The notes under the pieces were generated by a model. The model did not search any database and was not told where the DNA came from. It worked only from the letters and a program-made list of their open reading frames with translations. This document shows, in pieces, positions 17,277-26,897 of a DNA stretch of 51,201 nt. Location of the stretch: assembly GCF_946886105.1 (NCBI RefSeq), contig NZ_CAMPHV010000042.1, positions 1-51,201 on the forward strand. Reading direction: 5' to 3'. A program made the translations under genes and the position numbers. Within the stretch, counting starts at the first letter, position 1. Each line of letters opens with the position of its first letter. Source of the DNA: an uncultured Pseudomonas sp. (lineage in GTDB: Bacteria > Pseudomonadota > Gammaproteobacteria > Pseudomonadales > Pseudomonadaceae).

Positions 17277-18743
17277 ATGCTGGATTTACTCAACGACCTG
17301 CTTTGGAGCAAGGTCCTTATCGTCATGCTGATCGGCCTCGGTCTGTATTTCACCATCGTCTCGCGCTTCGTGCAGTTCCGCTATTTCGGCAGTATGTTCC
17401 GTATCTTCGGCGAGGCGTTCAAACGCCAACCGGGCCAACTCAGTTCGTTCCAGGCGTTGATGCTCAGCGTCGCCGGCCGCGTCGGCGCCGGTAATATCGC
17501 CGGGGTATCGGTGGCGATCATGCTCGGTGGCCCCGGTGCGGTGTTCTGGATGTGGGTCGTCGCGCTGGTCGGCATGGCCACCAGCTACTTCGAGTGCTCG
17601 CTGGCCCAGCTGTATAAGCGCCGCGAGGCGGATGGCACCTACCGCGGCGGCCCGGCCTTCTATATCGAGCACGGTCTCGGCCAGCGCTGGCTGGGCATCG
17701 TCGTGTCGATCCTGTTGCTGGTGACCTTCGGTTTCGGCTTCAACGCCGTGCAGTCCTACACCGTCGCCAGCTCGCTGCACGACACCTTCGGCCTGCCGAC
17801 TTATGTCAGCGGCATCGCCCTGGTTGCGGTGATCGGCCTGATCATCTTCGGCGGCATCAAGCGCATCGCCAGTTTCGCCGACGTGCTGGTACCGGTGATG
17901 GCGTTCTCCTATATCGCCATGGCGCTGTTCGTGATCGGCAGCAACGTCGAGCTGATCCCGCAGACCCTGACACTGATCGTCAAGAGCGCCTTCGGCCTGG
18001 AGCCGGCCTTCGCTGGCGGCATCGGCGCGGCCATCATCATGGGTGTCAAGCGCGGCCTGTTCTCCAACGAAGCGGGCCTGGGCAGCGCACCGAACGTCGC
18101 CGCCGTGGCCGAGGTCAAGCACCCGGTCGCCCAGGGCATCGTGCAATCGCTCAGCGTGTTCATCGATACCATCATCCTGTGCAGCTGCACCGCGCTGATC
18201 ATTCTGCTTTCCGGCGTCTACCAGCCGGGCATGGAAGTGTCCGGCGTGATCCTGACCCAGACCGCCATGGCCAGCGTGGTCGGCGAGTGGGGTCGGGTGT
18301 TCGTTAGTGTCGCATTGCTACTGTTCGTATTCACCACACTGATCTATAACTACTACCTGGGTGAAAACGCACTGGGCTTTTTCAGCCAGAAACGCGCGCC
18401 GGTGCAGGTATATCGGGTGTTGGTAATCGCTCTGGTGCTCTGGGGTTCGATGCAGGATTTGGGGACGGTATTCGCCTTTGCCGACGTAACCATGGGTTTG
18501 CTGGCGATCGCCAACTTGATCGCCCTCGCTCTGCTGTTCAAGGTCGGTCTGCGCTTGATGCGCGATTACGACAGCCAAATCAAAGTCGGCGTCGAGTCGC
18601 CGGTGTTCGATCCAAAAGCCTTTGCCGACCTGGACCTCGATCCCGAGGCTTGGCCAGAAGCACCCGTTGCGCCGCTGGCGCCACTCGAGTCATGGCCAAA
18701 CCCGGGAGCCAAGCAACCGGATAACGCCCTGCAACATCGCTGA
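17277..18743 (+). CDS. Sodium:alanine/glycine symporter (AGCS family)
   Basis: Inner-membrane secondary transporter that couples sodium entry to uptake of small neutral amino acids (AgcS/DagA type), 488 aa with about ten hydrophobic segments. Family landmarks are the sodium-site region near residue 65 (SVAGRVGAGNIAGVSVAIML, where most members have GTGNI and this protein has GAGNI), the GGPGAVFWMW segment and the central GVKRGLFSNEAGLGSAPN motif. GAGAGGGAG is the ribosome binding site. The C-terminal tail after residue 440 is cytoplasmic and rich in Pro/Ala. In P. aeruginosa a homologue neighbours an asparaginase gene, as here. The exact substrate is not certain. Confidence 0.9.
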   Translation: MLDLLNDLLWSKVLIVMLIGLGLYFTIVSRFVQFRYFGSMFRIFGEAFKRQPGQLSSFQALMLSVAGRVGAGNIAGVSVAIMLGGPGAVFWMWVVALVGMATSYFECSLAQLYKRREADGTYRGGPAFYIEHGLGQRWLGIVVSILLLVTFGFGFNAVQSYTVASSLHDTFGLPTYVSGIALVAVIGLIIFGGIKRIASFADVLVPVMAFSYIAMALFVIGSNVELIPQTLTLIVKSAFGLEPAFAGGIGAAIIMGVKRGLFSNEAGLGSAPNVAAVAEVKHPVAQGIVQSLSVFIDTIILCSCTALIILLSGVYQPGMEVSGVILTQTAMASVVGEWGRVFVSVALLLFVFTTLIYNYYLGENALGFFSQKRAPVQVYRVLVIALVLWGSMQDLGTVFAFADVTMGLLAIANLIALALLFKVGLRLMRDYDSQIKVGVESPVFDPKAFADLDLDPEAWPEAPVAPLAPLESWPNPGAKQPDNALQHR

Positions 18744-18749
18744 CTTATA

Positions 18750-18778
18750 GCCGCCCGGTTCGCGCCGGGCGGCGTTTT
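18750..18778 (+). terminator. Rho-independent terminator of the AGCS symporter gene
   Basis: GCCGCCCGG and CCGGGCGGC form a 9-bp G+C stem with a TTCGCG loop, followed by GTTTT. It starts six bases after the stop codon. Confidence 0.8.
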
Positions 18779-18845
18779 AGCGTTATGCGTCCCATGTCGA
18801 CAATGGGTCGGCCTGGGACTCTCCGCATTTCAGGAGTGCTCGTCC

Positions 18846-19598
18846 ATGCGCCGTTGTCTTTCCCGTTCGCTGTTGGTTTGCCTGCTGTTCGCCACTTTCG
18901 CCCGCGCCGAACTGCCGCCCGACTATAAGGTCGTGCTGCTGACGGAAAACTTCCCGCCATTCAACATGGCCGATAACAACAAGAACTTCGCACGCGAAAA
19001 GAACATCTCCGGACTCAGCGCCGATATCGTGCGAGAAATGTTCAAACGCGCAGATATCAAGTACACCATGACCCTGCGCTTCCCCTGGGATCGCATCTAC
19101 AACCACACGATGAACACGGCCAACCACGGCCTGTTTTCCACCTCCCTGAGCGAGGCGCGCAAACCGCTGTTCAAGTGGGTCGGGCCCATCTCCAAATATG
19201 AAAGCGTGCTGGTCGGCCTCGACAGCAGCGCGCCGTTGAAGGACCTGGAAGAAGCCAAGGCCTACCGCATCGGCGCTTACCAGAGTGCGGCGGTCAGCCA
19301 GTACATCGAACGCCTCGGCTTCACCCCGCAGAATGCTCTGCGCGACCAGGAAAACATCCGCAAATTACAGAGCGGCAAGATCGATTACTGGGCCACCTCC
19401 GATCCGGTTTGGCGCTTCTACGCCAAGGAACAGAACGCCACCGGCTTGCGCACGATCCTGAGCTTCCACACCTCGGATCTCTACCTGGCGTTGAACAAGG
19501 ACATCCCCGACGAAGTGGTGGAACGCCTGCAAGCGGCGCTCGACCAGATGCGCAGCGAGGGTTACGGCACCTGCAAGAAAAACCCCGAGCTGTGCTAA
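18846..19598 (+). CDS. Orphan periplasmic solute-binding protein (SBP_bac_3)
   Basis: Paralogue of the protein encoded at 14341: the two align end to end without large gaps and share TENFPPF, NHGLFS, LFKWVGP, FHTSD, LALNKD and PDEVVERLQ. Signal peptide residues 1-20, mature start Glu-Leu-Pro, total 250 aa. A C-terminal Cys pair (GTCKKNPELC) is conserved between the two. No permease or ATPase gene lies nearby. CAGGAGTG precedes the start. The pair brackets aspA and the symporter, which suggests duplication of a binding protein in an aspartate-related locus. The ligand is not known. Confidence 0.8.
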   Translation: MRRCLSRSLLVCLLFATFARAELPPDYKVVLLTENFPPFNMADNNKNFAREKNISGLSADIVREMFKRADIKYTMTLRFPWDRIYNHTMNTANHGLFSTSLSEARKPLFKWVGPISKYESVLVGLDSSAPLKDLEEAKAYRIGAYQSAAVSQYIERLGFTPQNALRDQENIRKLQSGKIDYWATSDPVWRFYAKEQNATGLRTILSFHTSDLYLALNKDIPDEVVERLQAALDQMRSEGYGTCKKNPELC

Positions 19599-19708
19599 AA
19601 GTCGAACCATTAACCGGCAAGGCCGCGCCGCCGTAGCTCGGCCTTCGGATGACCCCGGGCTGTTGACCGGCCCGGCTGCGGCGCTTTTCAATCGCGCGAT
19701 GCCCTTAG

Positions 19709-19906
19709 CAGGCCGTTGAAAAACGTAGGCGAGGCAGACAAGACAAGGACTAGGCGTCCCCACAAAAACAGCCGAAAAAGCGGACTGGGCTCGCACGCGA
19801 GTTTACGTGCTGTAAATGAGCATTTTGAGACGCCGAGTCCCGGGCTGTTTTTAACGCCCCTCTCTTTTATTAAGAGGGCCAACGCAGGTAGTTTTTCAAC
19901 GGCCTG
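19709..19906. mobile_element. MITE-like foldback element (copy 1, about 198 bp)
   Basis: The left end CAGGCCGTTGAAAAAC matches the inverted right end, and both sides carry TTAG (19705-19708 and 19907-19910), a likely 4-bp target duplication. Inside are nested inverted repeats (GACTAGGCGTC/GACGCCGAGTC, AAAAACAGCC/GGCTGTTTTT, TTTAC/GTAAA). It encodes nothing and sits before ansA. A shorter copy is at 47299. Confidence 0.8.
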
Positions 19907-20024
19907 TTAGCTGTTGCTGCATGCAATGGATAACGGAGCATCGGCGTTTTCAATGGCGGCATGGCCGCCTCTTCATTTTTCAATGGCCTGCGAAATCGCG
20001 GCCGCTCAGTTCAGGAAACAATCT

Positions 20025-21023
20025 ATGCACGCCCCCGCCCAACGCCTGCTGGTGCTCTACACCGGCGGTACCATCGGTATGCAAATGAGCGCCCAGGGCC
20101 TGGCCCCGGCCTCCGGCTTCGAGGCGCGGATGCGTGCGCAACAGGCACTGGAGAGCGGTGCGTCGTTGCCCGAGTGGCGCTTCCGCGAACTGTTGCCGGC
20201 GATCGACAGCGCCAATATGAGCCAGGCCAACTGGTTGGCGATGGTCGCGGCGATTCGCAGCGGTCTCGACGAGGAAGGTTGCGATGCGGTGTTGCTGTTG
20301 CACGGCACCGACACCCTGGCGTACAGCGCCGCGGCCTTGAGTTTTCTGCTGCTGGACCTGCCGGTGCCGGTGGTGTTGACCGGCTCGATGCTGCCGGCGG
20401 GCACCCCGGACAGCGATGCCTGGGGCAACCTGTTCGGCGCCATGCGGGCGCTGCAGCAGGGCGTCGCACCCGGCGTGCAGCTGTACTTCAACGGTGCACT
20501 GATGCACGGCGCACGGGTCAGCAAATTACGCAGCGATGCCTTCGACGCCTTCGCCGTGTTGCCGCGCCAGCGCCAGGGCGAACGGGCGCCGAGCATTGCC
20601 GCCGCGATCGACTACCGGCAACCGCGACAGCCGGTCAATCTGGCCGTATTGCCGTTGTTTCCCGGGATTCAGGCCGCGCATATCGAAGCCCTGCTGGCCA
20701 GCGGCGTACGCGGCCTGGTGCTGGAATGTTACGGCAGCGGCACCGGGCCGTCGGATGACGCCGCCCTGCTCGCCGCACTGAAAAACGCCCACCAGCAGGG
20801 CGTGGTGCTGGTGGCGATCAGCCAATGCGCTCATGGCCATGTCGAATTCGGCGTGTACGCCGCGGGCAGCCAATTGGCCAGCGCCGGCCTGGTTTCGGCC
20901 GGCGGCATGACCCGCGAAGCGGCGCTGGGCAAACTGTTCGCCCTGCTCGGCGCCGGACTCAGCCAGGCCGAGGTGGAGCACTGGTTCGCCCTGGATCTGT
21001 GCGGCGAGCGCGCCGACGCCTAG
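20025..21023 (+). CDS. ansA: L-asparaginase, type I-like
   Basis: Hydrolyses asparagine to aspartate and ammonia. The start at 20025 follows AGGAAA and gives 332 aa without a signal peptide, as in cytoplasmic type I enzymes. Both catalytic motifs are intact: YTGGTIGM near residue 12 (nucleophile Thr) and LLHGTDTLAYSAAAL near residue 90. The upstream in-frame extension would run through non-coding sequence after the foldback element and was rejected. Its TAG stop is part of the CTAG at the edge of a degenerate foldback element. Its product, aspartate, is the substrate of AspA encoded nearby. Confidence 0.9.
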   Translation: MHAPAQRLLVLYTGGTIGMQMSAQGLAPASGFEARMRAQQALESGASLPEWRFRELLPAIDSANMSQANWLAMVAAIRSGLDEEGCDAVLLLHGTDTLAYSAAALSFLLLDLPVPVVLTGSMLPAGTPDSDAWGNLFGAMRALQQGVAPGVQLYFNGALMHGARVSKLRSDAFDAFAVLPRQRQGERAPSIAAAIDYRQPRQPVNLAVLPLFPGIQAAHIEALLASGVRGLVLECYGSGTGPSDDAALLAALKNAHQQGVVLVAISQCAHGHVEFGVYAAGSQLASAGLVSAGGMTREAALGKLFALLGAGLSQAEVEHWFALDLCGERADA

Positions 21024-21097
21024 CAGGCCGTTGAGCGAGGCACCGCTGAGCCTGCGTGCATACTCAGGGAACCCAAAGCAGGTATTTCAGCGGCCTG
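21024..21097. mobile_element. Degenerate MITE-like foldback element (copy 3)
   Basis: CAGGCCGTTGA at the left and TTTCAGCGGCCTG at the right are worn versions of the ends of the elements at 19709 and 47299. The centre is shortened to about 50 bases. The left flank CTAG contains the ansA stop, and the right flank is CCGG, so a target duplication is no longer visible. Confidence 0.6.
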
Positions 21098-21106
21098 CCG
21101 GACGGC

Positions 21107-21877
21107 TCAGAACGCTGGTATGACTGCACCCTGATACTTCTCGGCGATAAAGGTTTTGACCGCCTCGCTGTTCAGCGCCTTGGCCAGCTTCTGCATCGCT
21201 TCGCTGTCCTTGTTATCCGGGCGCGCGACCAGGATGTTGACGTACGGCGAGTCGCTGCCCTCGAGGATCAATGCGTCCTCGGTCGGCTTGAGCTGGGCCT
21301 CCAGCGCGTAGTTGGTGTTGATCAGCGCCAGGTCGACCTGGGTCAGCACGCGCGGCAGGGTCGCCGCTTCCAGCTCACGCACCTTGATGTTCTTCGGGTT
21401 CTCGGCGATGTCGCGCGGCGTGGCGAGGATGCCGGCCTCGTCTTTAAGCACTATCACCCCGGCCTTCTGCAGCAACAGCAGGGCGCGGCCGCCGTTGGTG
21501 GCGTCGTTGGGGATCACCACGTTGGCGCCCAAAGGCAGCTCGGTCAGGCTCTTGTGCTTACTGGAATAGGCGCCGAAGGGCTCGACGTGCACGCCAGCGA
21601 CGCTGGCCAGCTCGGTGCCGCGGCTCTTGTTGAACTCATCCAGGTACGGCTGGTGCTGGAAGAAGTTGGCGTCCAGGCGCTTCTCGGCGACCTGCACGTT
21701 GGGCTGCACGTAGTCGGTGAAGACTTTGACGTTCAGCTCCACGCCTTGCTCGGCCAGGGCCGGCTTGATGAACTCGAGAATTTCCGCGTGGGGTACGGCG
21801 GTGGCGGCGATGTTCAGCTCTTCGGCCTGGGCGGCGAAAGCGCTGACGGCGGCGAGGGCAACTAGCAGTTTTTTCAT
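21107..21877 (-). CDS. metQ: Methionine ABC transporter, substrate-binding protein
   Basis: Binding protein of the MetNIQ importer (NlpA family), 256 aa. It has a signal peptide (residues 1-18, ending AAQA) without a lipobox cysteine, so it is probably soluble in the periplasm. Family features are IAATAVPHAEILEFIKP, ANFFQHQPYLDEFN and VIPNDATNGGRALLLLQKAG. AAGGAA lies before the start. It follows metN-metI after a 224-base gap holding a REP pair, so it may be made from the same transcript at a different level. Confidence 0.92.
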   Translation of the reverse strand: MKKLLVALAAVSAFAAQAEELNIAATAVPHAEILEFIKPALAEQGVELNVKVFTDYVQPNVQVAEKRLDANFFQHQPYLDEFNKSRGTELASVAGVHVEPFGAYSSKHKSLTELPLGANVVIPNDATNGGRALLLLQKAGVIVLKDEAGILATPRDIAENPKNIKVRELEAATLPRVLTQVDLALINTNYALEAQLKPTEDALILEGSDSPYVNILVARPDNKDSEAMQKLAKALNSEAVKTFIAEKYQGAVIPAF

Positions 21878-21999
21878 GATCGATTCCTTTTGGGATATGA
21901 GCGGGTTCGGCGGATAGCCGCGATATAAAAAGTTAACGCTTTGTTTTTGCTGTTAAAAACCTGCGCCGTATGGACCAGCTCCGAGCAATGCCGCGAGCT

Positions 22000-22068
22000 G
22001 TAGCCCGGATGCAATCCGGGGAAGCGGTTCCATGGCCACTACCGATGTCCCGGATTGCATCCGGGGGG
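22000..22068. repeat. REP-like inverted pair, family A (copy A4)
   Basis: GTAGCCCGGATGCAATCCGG is mirrored by CCCGGATTGCATCCGGG. The right terminal CTAC is lost (GGGGGGTTAG). It lies between metI and metQ. Confidence 0.75.
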
Positions 22069-22101
22069 TTAGCGTCAATCGCCAGCTTCACGGGCACGCC
22101 A

Positions 22102-22767
22102 CTATTTGCGCGAGAAATGCACCACCAACTTATCGCCGGTGCTCTGCAGGATCTGCACGAGAATCAGCAGCAGAATCACCGTGACCGCCATGACATCCGG
22201 CTGATAACGCTGATAACCGTAGCGCACCGCCAGATCGCCCAAACCGCCGCCGCCGATCAGGCCGGACATCGCGGTGTAGGACACCAGGGTGATCGCGGTC
22301 ACGGTGACCGCCGCGATGATCCCCGGCAGCGCCTCGGGCAGCAGCGCATTGGTCACGATCTGGCGGGTGGTCGCGCCCATCGCCTGGGTCGCCTCGATGA
22401 TGCCGCGGTCCACTTCGCGCAACGCGGTTTCCACCAGTCGCGCGAAAAACGGCGTGGCACCGACCACCAACGGCGGGATGGCGCCAGCCACCCCGAGCGA
22501 GGTGCCGGTAACGATCACGGTGAAAGGGATCATCACGATCAGCAGAATCACGAAGGGCACCGAGCGCAGGATGTTCACCAGCAGCGACAGCACACCATAC
22601 AGCGCCTTTTGCTCGAACAGCTGCCGTGGGCTGGTGAGAAACAGCAACACGCCGAGCGGCAAGCCGAGCAGCACGGTAAACAGCAGCGAGCCGCCGAGCA
22701 TGCTCAGGGTGTCCAGGCTGGCTTGCCAGATTTCCGGCCAGTCGACATTGGGCAGCACGTCCTTCAT
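22102..22767 (-). CDS. metI: Methionine ABC transporter permease
   Basis: Inner-membrane permease of MetNIQ, 221 aa with five hydrophobic segments. The permease loop reads [20 protein letters not shown], typical of MetI, followed by [13 protein letters not shown]. The start overlaps the end of metN by four bases (ATGA), indicating coupled translation. Confidence 0.93.
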   Translation of the reverse strand: MKDVLPNVDWPEIWQASLDTLSMLGGSLLFTVLLGLPLGVLLFLTSPRQLFEQKALYGVLSLLVNILRSVPFVILLIVMIPFTVIVTGTSLGVAGAIPPLVVGATPFFARLVETALREVDRGIIEATQAMGATTRQIVTNALLPEALPGIIAAVTVTAITLVSYTAMSGLIGGGGLGDLAVRYGYQRYQPDVMAVTVILLLILVQILQSTGDKLVVHFSRK

Positions 22768-23771
22768 CGCAACACCTCCAGGTGCACATCGGCGGCTTGA
22801 AAGCGCGCGATCGCGGCATCCAGATCGCCGCCGGTCAGGGCCAGGGTCAGTTGGCCGTAGGGGGTGTCCTTGATCCGGTCGATACGCCCGGCGAGGATGC
22901 TGTAATCCACCCCGGTTTCACGGGCCACGGTGCCGAGCAGCGGCGCGTAGGTCGCCTCGCCCTGGAACGTCAGGCGCAGGATGCGGCCCTGGACGTGGGC
23001 GAAATCGTCGCGCTGCTCGTTTTCGTCGACCTGTTCGGACTCCTGCACGAAACGCTTGGTGGTGGCGTGCTGCGGGTGCAGAAACACCTCGGCCACCGGC
23101 CCCTGCTCGACGATCACCCCGGCGTCCATCACCGCGACGCGGTCGCAGACCCGGCGGATCACGTCCATTTCATGGGTGATCAACACGATGGTCAGGTTCA
23201 GCTCGCGGTTGATCTCGGCCAGCAGTTGCAACACCGAGGCGGTGGTTTGCGGGTCGAGGGCGCTGGTGGCCTCATCGCACAGCAGGATCTTCGGTGCAGT
23301 GGCCAGGGCGCGGGCGATGCCGACCCGCTGTTTCTGCCCGCCGGAGAGCTGCGCCGGGTATTTGTTGGCGTGATCGCTCAAACCGACCCGCGCCAGCAAC
23401 TCGGCGACGCGCTGGGCGATGGCGCCACGGGACAGCTCGCCGGCCAGCTTCAGCGGCAGCGCGACGTTGTCGGCAACGGTCTTCGAGGACAGCAGGTTGA
23501 AGTGCTGGAAGATCATCCCGACCTGCTGACGGAAGCGGCGCAGGCCGTTGGCGTCAAGGGCGGTGACTTCTTCTTCATCGATCAGGATGCGCCCGCCGGA
23601 CGGTTGCTCCAGGCGATTGATCAGACGCAGCAGGGTGCTTTTACCGGCGCCGGAATGGCCGATGATGCCGAACACTTCGCCGCGGCCGATGCGCAGATCG
23701 GTCGGGCGCAACGCGGGGATGTCCTGGCCGGCGACGCGATACGCCTTATGGACTTGGTGAAAATGGATCAC
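22764..23771 (-). CDS. metN: Methionine ABC transporter ATP-binding protein
   Basis: ATPase of MetNIQ, 335 aa. Walker A is GHSGAGKST, the Q-loop IFQHFNLL, the signature [15 protein letters not shown], Walker [13 protein letters not shown], and the H-loop ITHEMDVI. The C-terminal NIL domain (from about residue 260) normally binds methionine and inhibits transport. The start is GTG at 23771 with AAAAGG ten bases upstream. I looked for a SAM-type riboswitch upstream and saw none. Confidence 0.93.
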   Translation of the reverse strand: MIHFHQVHKAYRVAGQDIPALRPTDLRIGRGEVFGIIGHSGAGKSTLLRLINRLEQPSGGRILIDEEEVTALDANGLRRFRQQVGMIFQHFNLLSSKTVADNVALPLKLAGELSRGAIAQRVAELLARVGLSDHANKYPAQLSGGQKQRVGIARALATAPKILLCDEATSALDPQTTASVLQLLAEINRELNLTIVLITHEMDVIRRVCDRVAVMDAGVIVEQGPVAEVFLHPQHATTKRFVQESEQVDENEQRDDFAHVQGRILRLTFQGEATYAPLLGTVARETGVDYSILAGRIDRIKDTPYGQLTLALTGGDLDAAIARFQAADVHLEVLR

Positions 23772-23899
23772 GCATTAAACCTTTTGGGTTCGTCGGGTTG
23801 CCGGGTAGGCGCAGAGGACGCGTAGTCTATCCGCTAGGGGTTAGGCCGCAAAAATCTTTGTAGACCTATGGTTATAGCGATAAAGCATTAGATCGCCGG

Positions 23900-24574
23900 C
23901 TAACCGGCGCTGGGCGTCAGCACCAGTTGCGGCTTTTGTCCGGGGCCGATGGCCTGGCCGATGCTCGCCTCGAAGGCCGGATCGAGGCGCTCGATCTGCG
24001 CTTCGAGCAGCGCTGCTAGGTGGTCGCCGTCCTCGGCGCGGGTCACGTCGATACGCACGGCGCAACGGAAATTGACGACATCCGCGGCGACCGCGGCGAG
24101 TACATCGTTCAGACGCTCGCGGTCCTGCAGCGACGGCAGCACTATCACGCTGCTGGCGGCGCCGGGATCTATCAGCCTGGCCGGGGTCTTCCGGTTCTGC
24201 TCCACCCCCGCCTGCACCAGCATGGTATCCAGCCCGCTGGTCAGCGCCGGGGCCGCGGGCATCAGGCTGCGGGCGCGACTCAGGGCCTGGGTCGCGGTAT
24301 CCAGATCGCCGCTTTGCAGGGCGCGCTGTCCTTGCTGCAAATAGGCATCGGCCAAGCGGCGCTGGTATTGCGGCAAACGGCTGTCGCCCGCCGCGAGCTG
24401 CTGCAACTGCGCCAGTTGCGCTTCGGCGGCACTCAATTGGCCAGCGGCCAGGCGAGCTTCGAACTGCACAACAGCGTTATCGCGTTCGGCGACGGCGGAC
24501 GGCAGCTGCTGGCAGGCGGCCAACAGCAGCGAGGCGGCGATAACGGCAAGACAACTTGAGGCGAACGACTTCAT
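23900..24574 (-). CDS. Predicted lipoprotein with helical repeats (PA5502-like)
   Basis: Lipoprotein of 224 aa: the lipobox LLLAAC puts the acylated Cys near residue 20. The next 100 residues are Ala/Leu/Gln-rich helices of TPR character (GQLSAAEAQLAQLQQL, QGQRALQSGDLDTATQALSR). The C-terminal part (VIVLPSLQDRERLNDVLAAVA) looks like a separate alpha/beta domain. The start at 24574 was chosen for the signal peptide; the longer frame begins inside a REP pair. It lies between metNIQ and znuB, as I recall for the P. aeruginosa homologue. Function unknown. Confidence 0.8.
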   Translation of the reverse strand: MKSFASSCLAVIAASLLLAACQQLPSAVAERDNAVVQFEARLAAGQLSAAEAQLAQLQQLAAGDSRLPQYQRRLADAYLQQGQRALQSGDLDTATQALSRARSLMPAAPALTSGLDTMLVQAGVEQNRKTPARLIDPGAASSVIVLPSLQDRERLNDVLAAVAADVVNFRCAVRIDVTRAEDGDHLAALLEAQIERLDPAFEASIGQAIGPGQKPQLVLTPSAG

Positions 24575-24682
24575 AACTACGAGTCTCGTGTTGCGCAAAA
24601 AACAGCCAAGTCTACACCGCCGGGCCAGCCTCACCAAACCTTGGCCTGACCGGCAACAGCGGACACGAGCCCGCCGGCTCTT

Positions 24683-24748
24683 GTAGCCCGGATGCAATCC
24701 GGGAGCGATTTGTCAGATCTCGAACTTCCCGGATTGCATCCGGGCTAC
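24683..24748. repeat. REP-like inverted pair, family A (copy A5)
   Basis: GTAGCCCGGATGCAATCCGG is mirrored by CCGGATTGCATCCGGGCTAC. It lies just beyond the znuB stop codon and before the lipoprotein gene. Confidence 0.85.
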
Positions 24749-24761
24749 AGGGCACCTGCGT

Positions 24762-25542
24762 CTAGGCAGTGCGCCGTGGCCAGGCGAAGCTGAGTAGAAA
24801 CAGACTGGCCGCAGCGACAACTATAGAAGGCCCGGCGGGGCTGTCTTCGAACCAGGACAGGCTGAGGCCGCCGCACACCGCGACTATTCCCAGCAGGCTG
24901 GCGCCAAAGGCCATCTGCTCCGGGGTGCGCGCATGGCGCTGGGCCGCGGCGGCGGGAATGATCAGCAGCGAGGTGATCAACAACACGCCGACGATTTTCA
25001 TCGCCACCGCGATCACCACGGCGATCAGCAGCATCAGGCTCAGGCGGATCGCCGCCACCGGCAGGCCTTCGACCCGGGCCAGCTCCTCATGCACGGTAAT
25101 CGCCAGCAACGGCCGCCAGAGCAGGGCCAGCAGCACCAGCACCAGGGCGCTGCCGCCGACTATCCAGGCCAGGTCGCCGGGGCCGACGGCGAGCAGGTCG
25201 CCGAACAGGTAGCCCATCAGATCGATGCGCACATCTTTCATAAAGCTCAGCACCACCAGGCCCAGGGACAGGGTGCTGTGGGCGAGGATGCCGAGCAGGG
25301 TGTCCGAGGCCAGCGGCTGGCGGCTTTGCAGCGTGACCAGCAATACCGCCAGCAGCACGCAGCCAACCGTCACCGCCAGGGTCGGGCTGACATCCAGCAT
25401 CAAGCCCAGGGCCACGCCGAGCAGCGCCGCGTGGGACAAGGTGTCGCCGAAATAGGCCATGCGCCGCCAGACCACGAAGGAACCGAGCGGGCCGGCGACC
25501 AGCGCCAGAGCCAAACCGGCGATCAGAGCGTTGAGGAGAAAA

Positions 25543-25550
<8 letters not shown>
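24762..25550 (-). CDS. znuB: Zinc ABC transporter permease
   Basis: Inner-membrane permease for high-affinity zinc import, ABC-3 family, about 262 aa with seven or eight hydrophobic segments. [21 protein letters not shown] near the N terminus and [14 protein letters not shown] segments further on are typical. ATG at 25550 (Met-Ala-Asp-Phe) is preferred; another ATG four codons earlier is possible. The start overlaps the end of znuC by eight bases, so zur-znuC-znuB form one operon. Confidence 0.93.
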
Positions 25551-26345
<795 letters not shown>

Positions 26346-26349
<4 letters not shown>

Positions 26350-26831
26350 TCGGCCTCCCGGCAGCCGGCGCACAAGCCGACCACTTCCACGGTCTGGCTC
26401 TCGACCGCGAAGCCGACCCCGGCGGCGCCGGCGACTATCGCCTCGCTGATCGCCGGCTGCTCCAGCTCGATCGCCGCATGGCACGCGCGACAGATGAGAA
26501 ACTGCCCCTGGTGGGCGTGCTCAGGATGGCTGCAACCGACGAAGGCGTTGAGCGACGAGATGCGGTGCACCAGGCCGTTCTCGAGGAGGAATTCCAGGGC
26601 GCGGTACACAGTCGGCGGCGCGGCGCGGCGGCCGTCGTGCTCACTCAGCACGCCGAGAATGTCGTAGGCGCCGAGCGGTTTATGGCTTTGCCACACCAGT
26701 TCCAGCACGCGTTTGCGCAATTCGGTCAGGCGCAAACCTTGGCGCGCGCAGATGCTTTCGGCCTCGGCGAGCGCGTTATGCACGCAATGGGAGTGATCGT
26801 GTGGGCGTGAAGCCAGGGGCGGCTGAGTCAT
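26346..26831 (-). CDS. zur: Zinc uptake regulator Zur (Fur family)
   Basis: Zinc-responsive repressor, 161 aa. It has a winged-helix domain ([36 protein letters not shown]), the regulatory metal ligands in the [21 protein letters not shown] segment, and a second CxxC (LCAGC) near the C terminus for structural zinc. It begins a zur-znuC-znuB operon and is divergent from znuA, so one operator can silence all four genes when zinc is ample. Confidence 0.93.
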
Positions 26832-26857
26832 GGGCGACGACGCGAGTGATGAGAGAC

Positions 26858-26870
26858 GTTATTATATTAC
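26858..26870. promoter_or_regulatory. Zur-box-like operator between zur and znuA
   Basis: GTTATTATATTAC is a near-palindromic A/T-rich core of the Zur box type (GTTATAATATAAC), in a 66-base divergent gap that is otherwise GC-rich. It lies 27 bases from each start codon, so it should cover both promoters. Confidence 0.7.
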
Positions 26871-26897
26871 CCGTTCCGTCCTACCTGAGTATTCTCC

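Noticed and set aside
23772..23899. Possible SAM riboswitch upstream of metN
   Set aside because: No recognisable conserved stems or terminator/antiterminator pair were seen in this 128-base gap.
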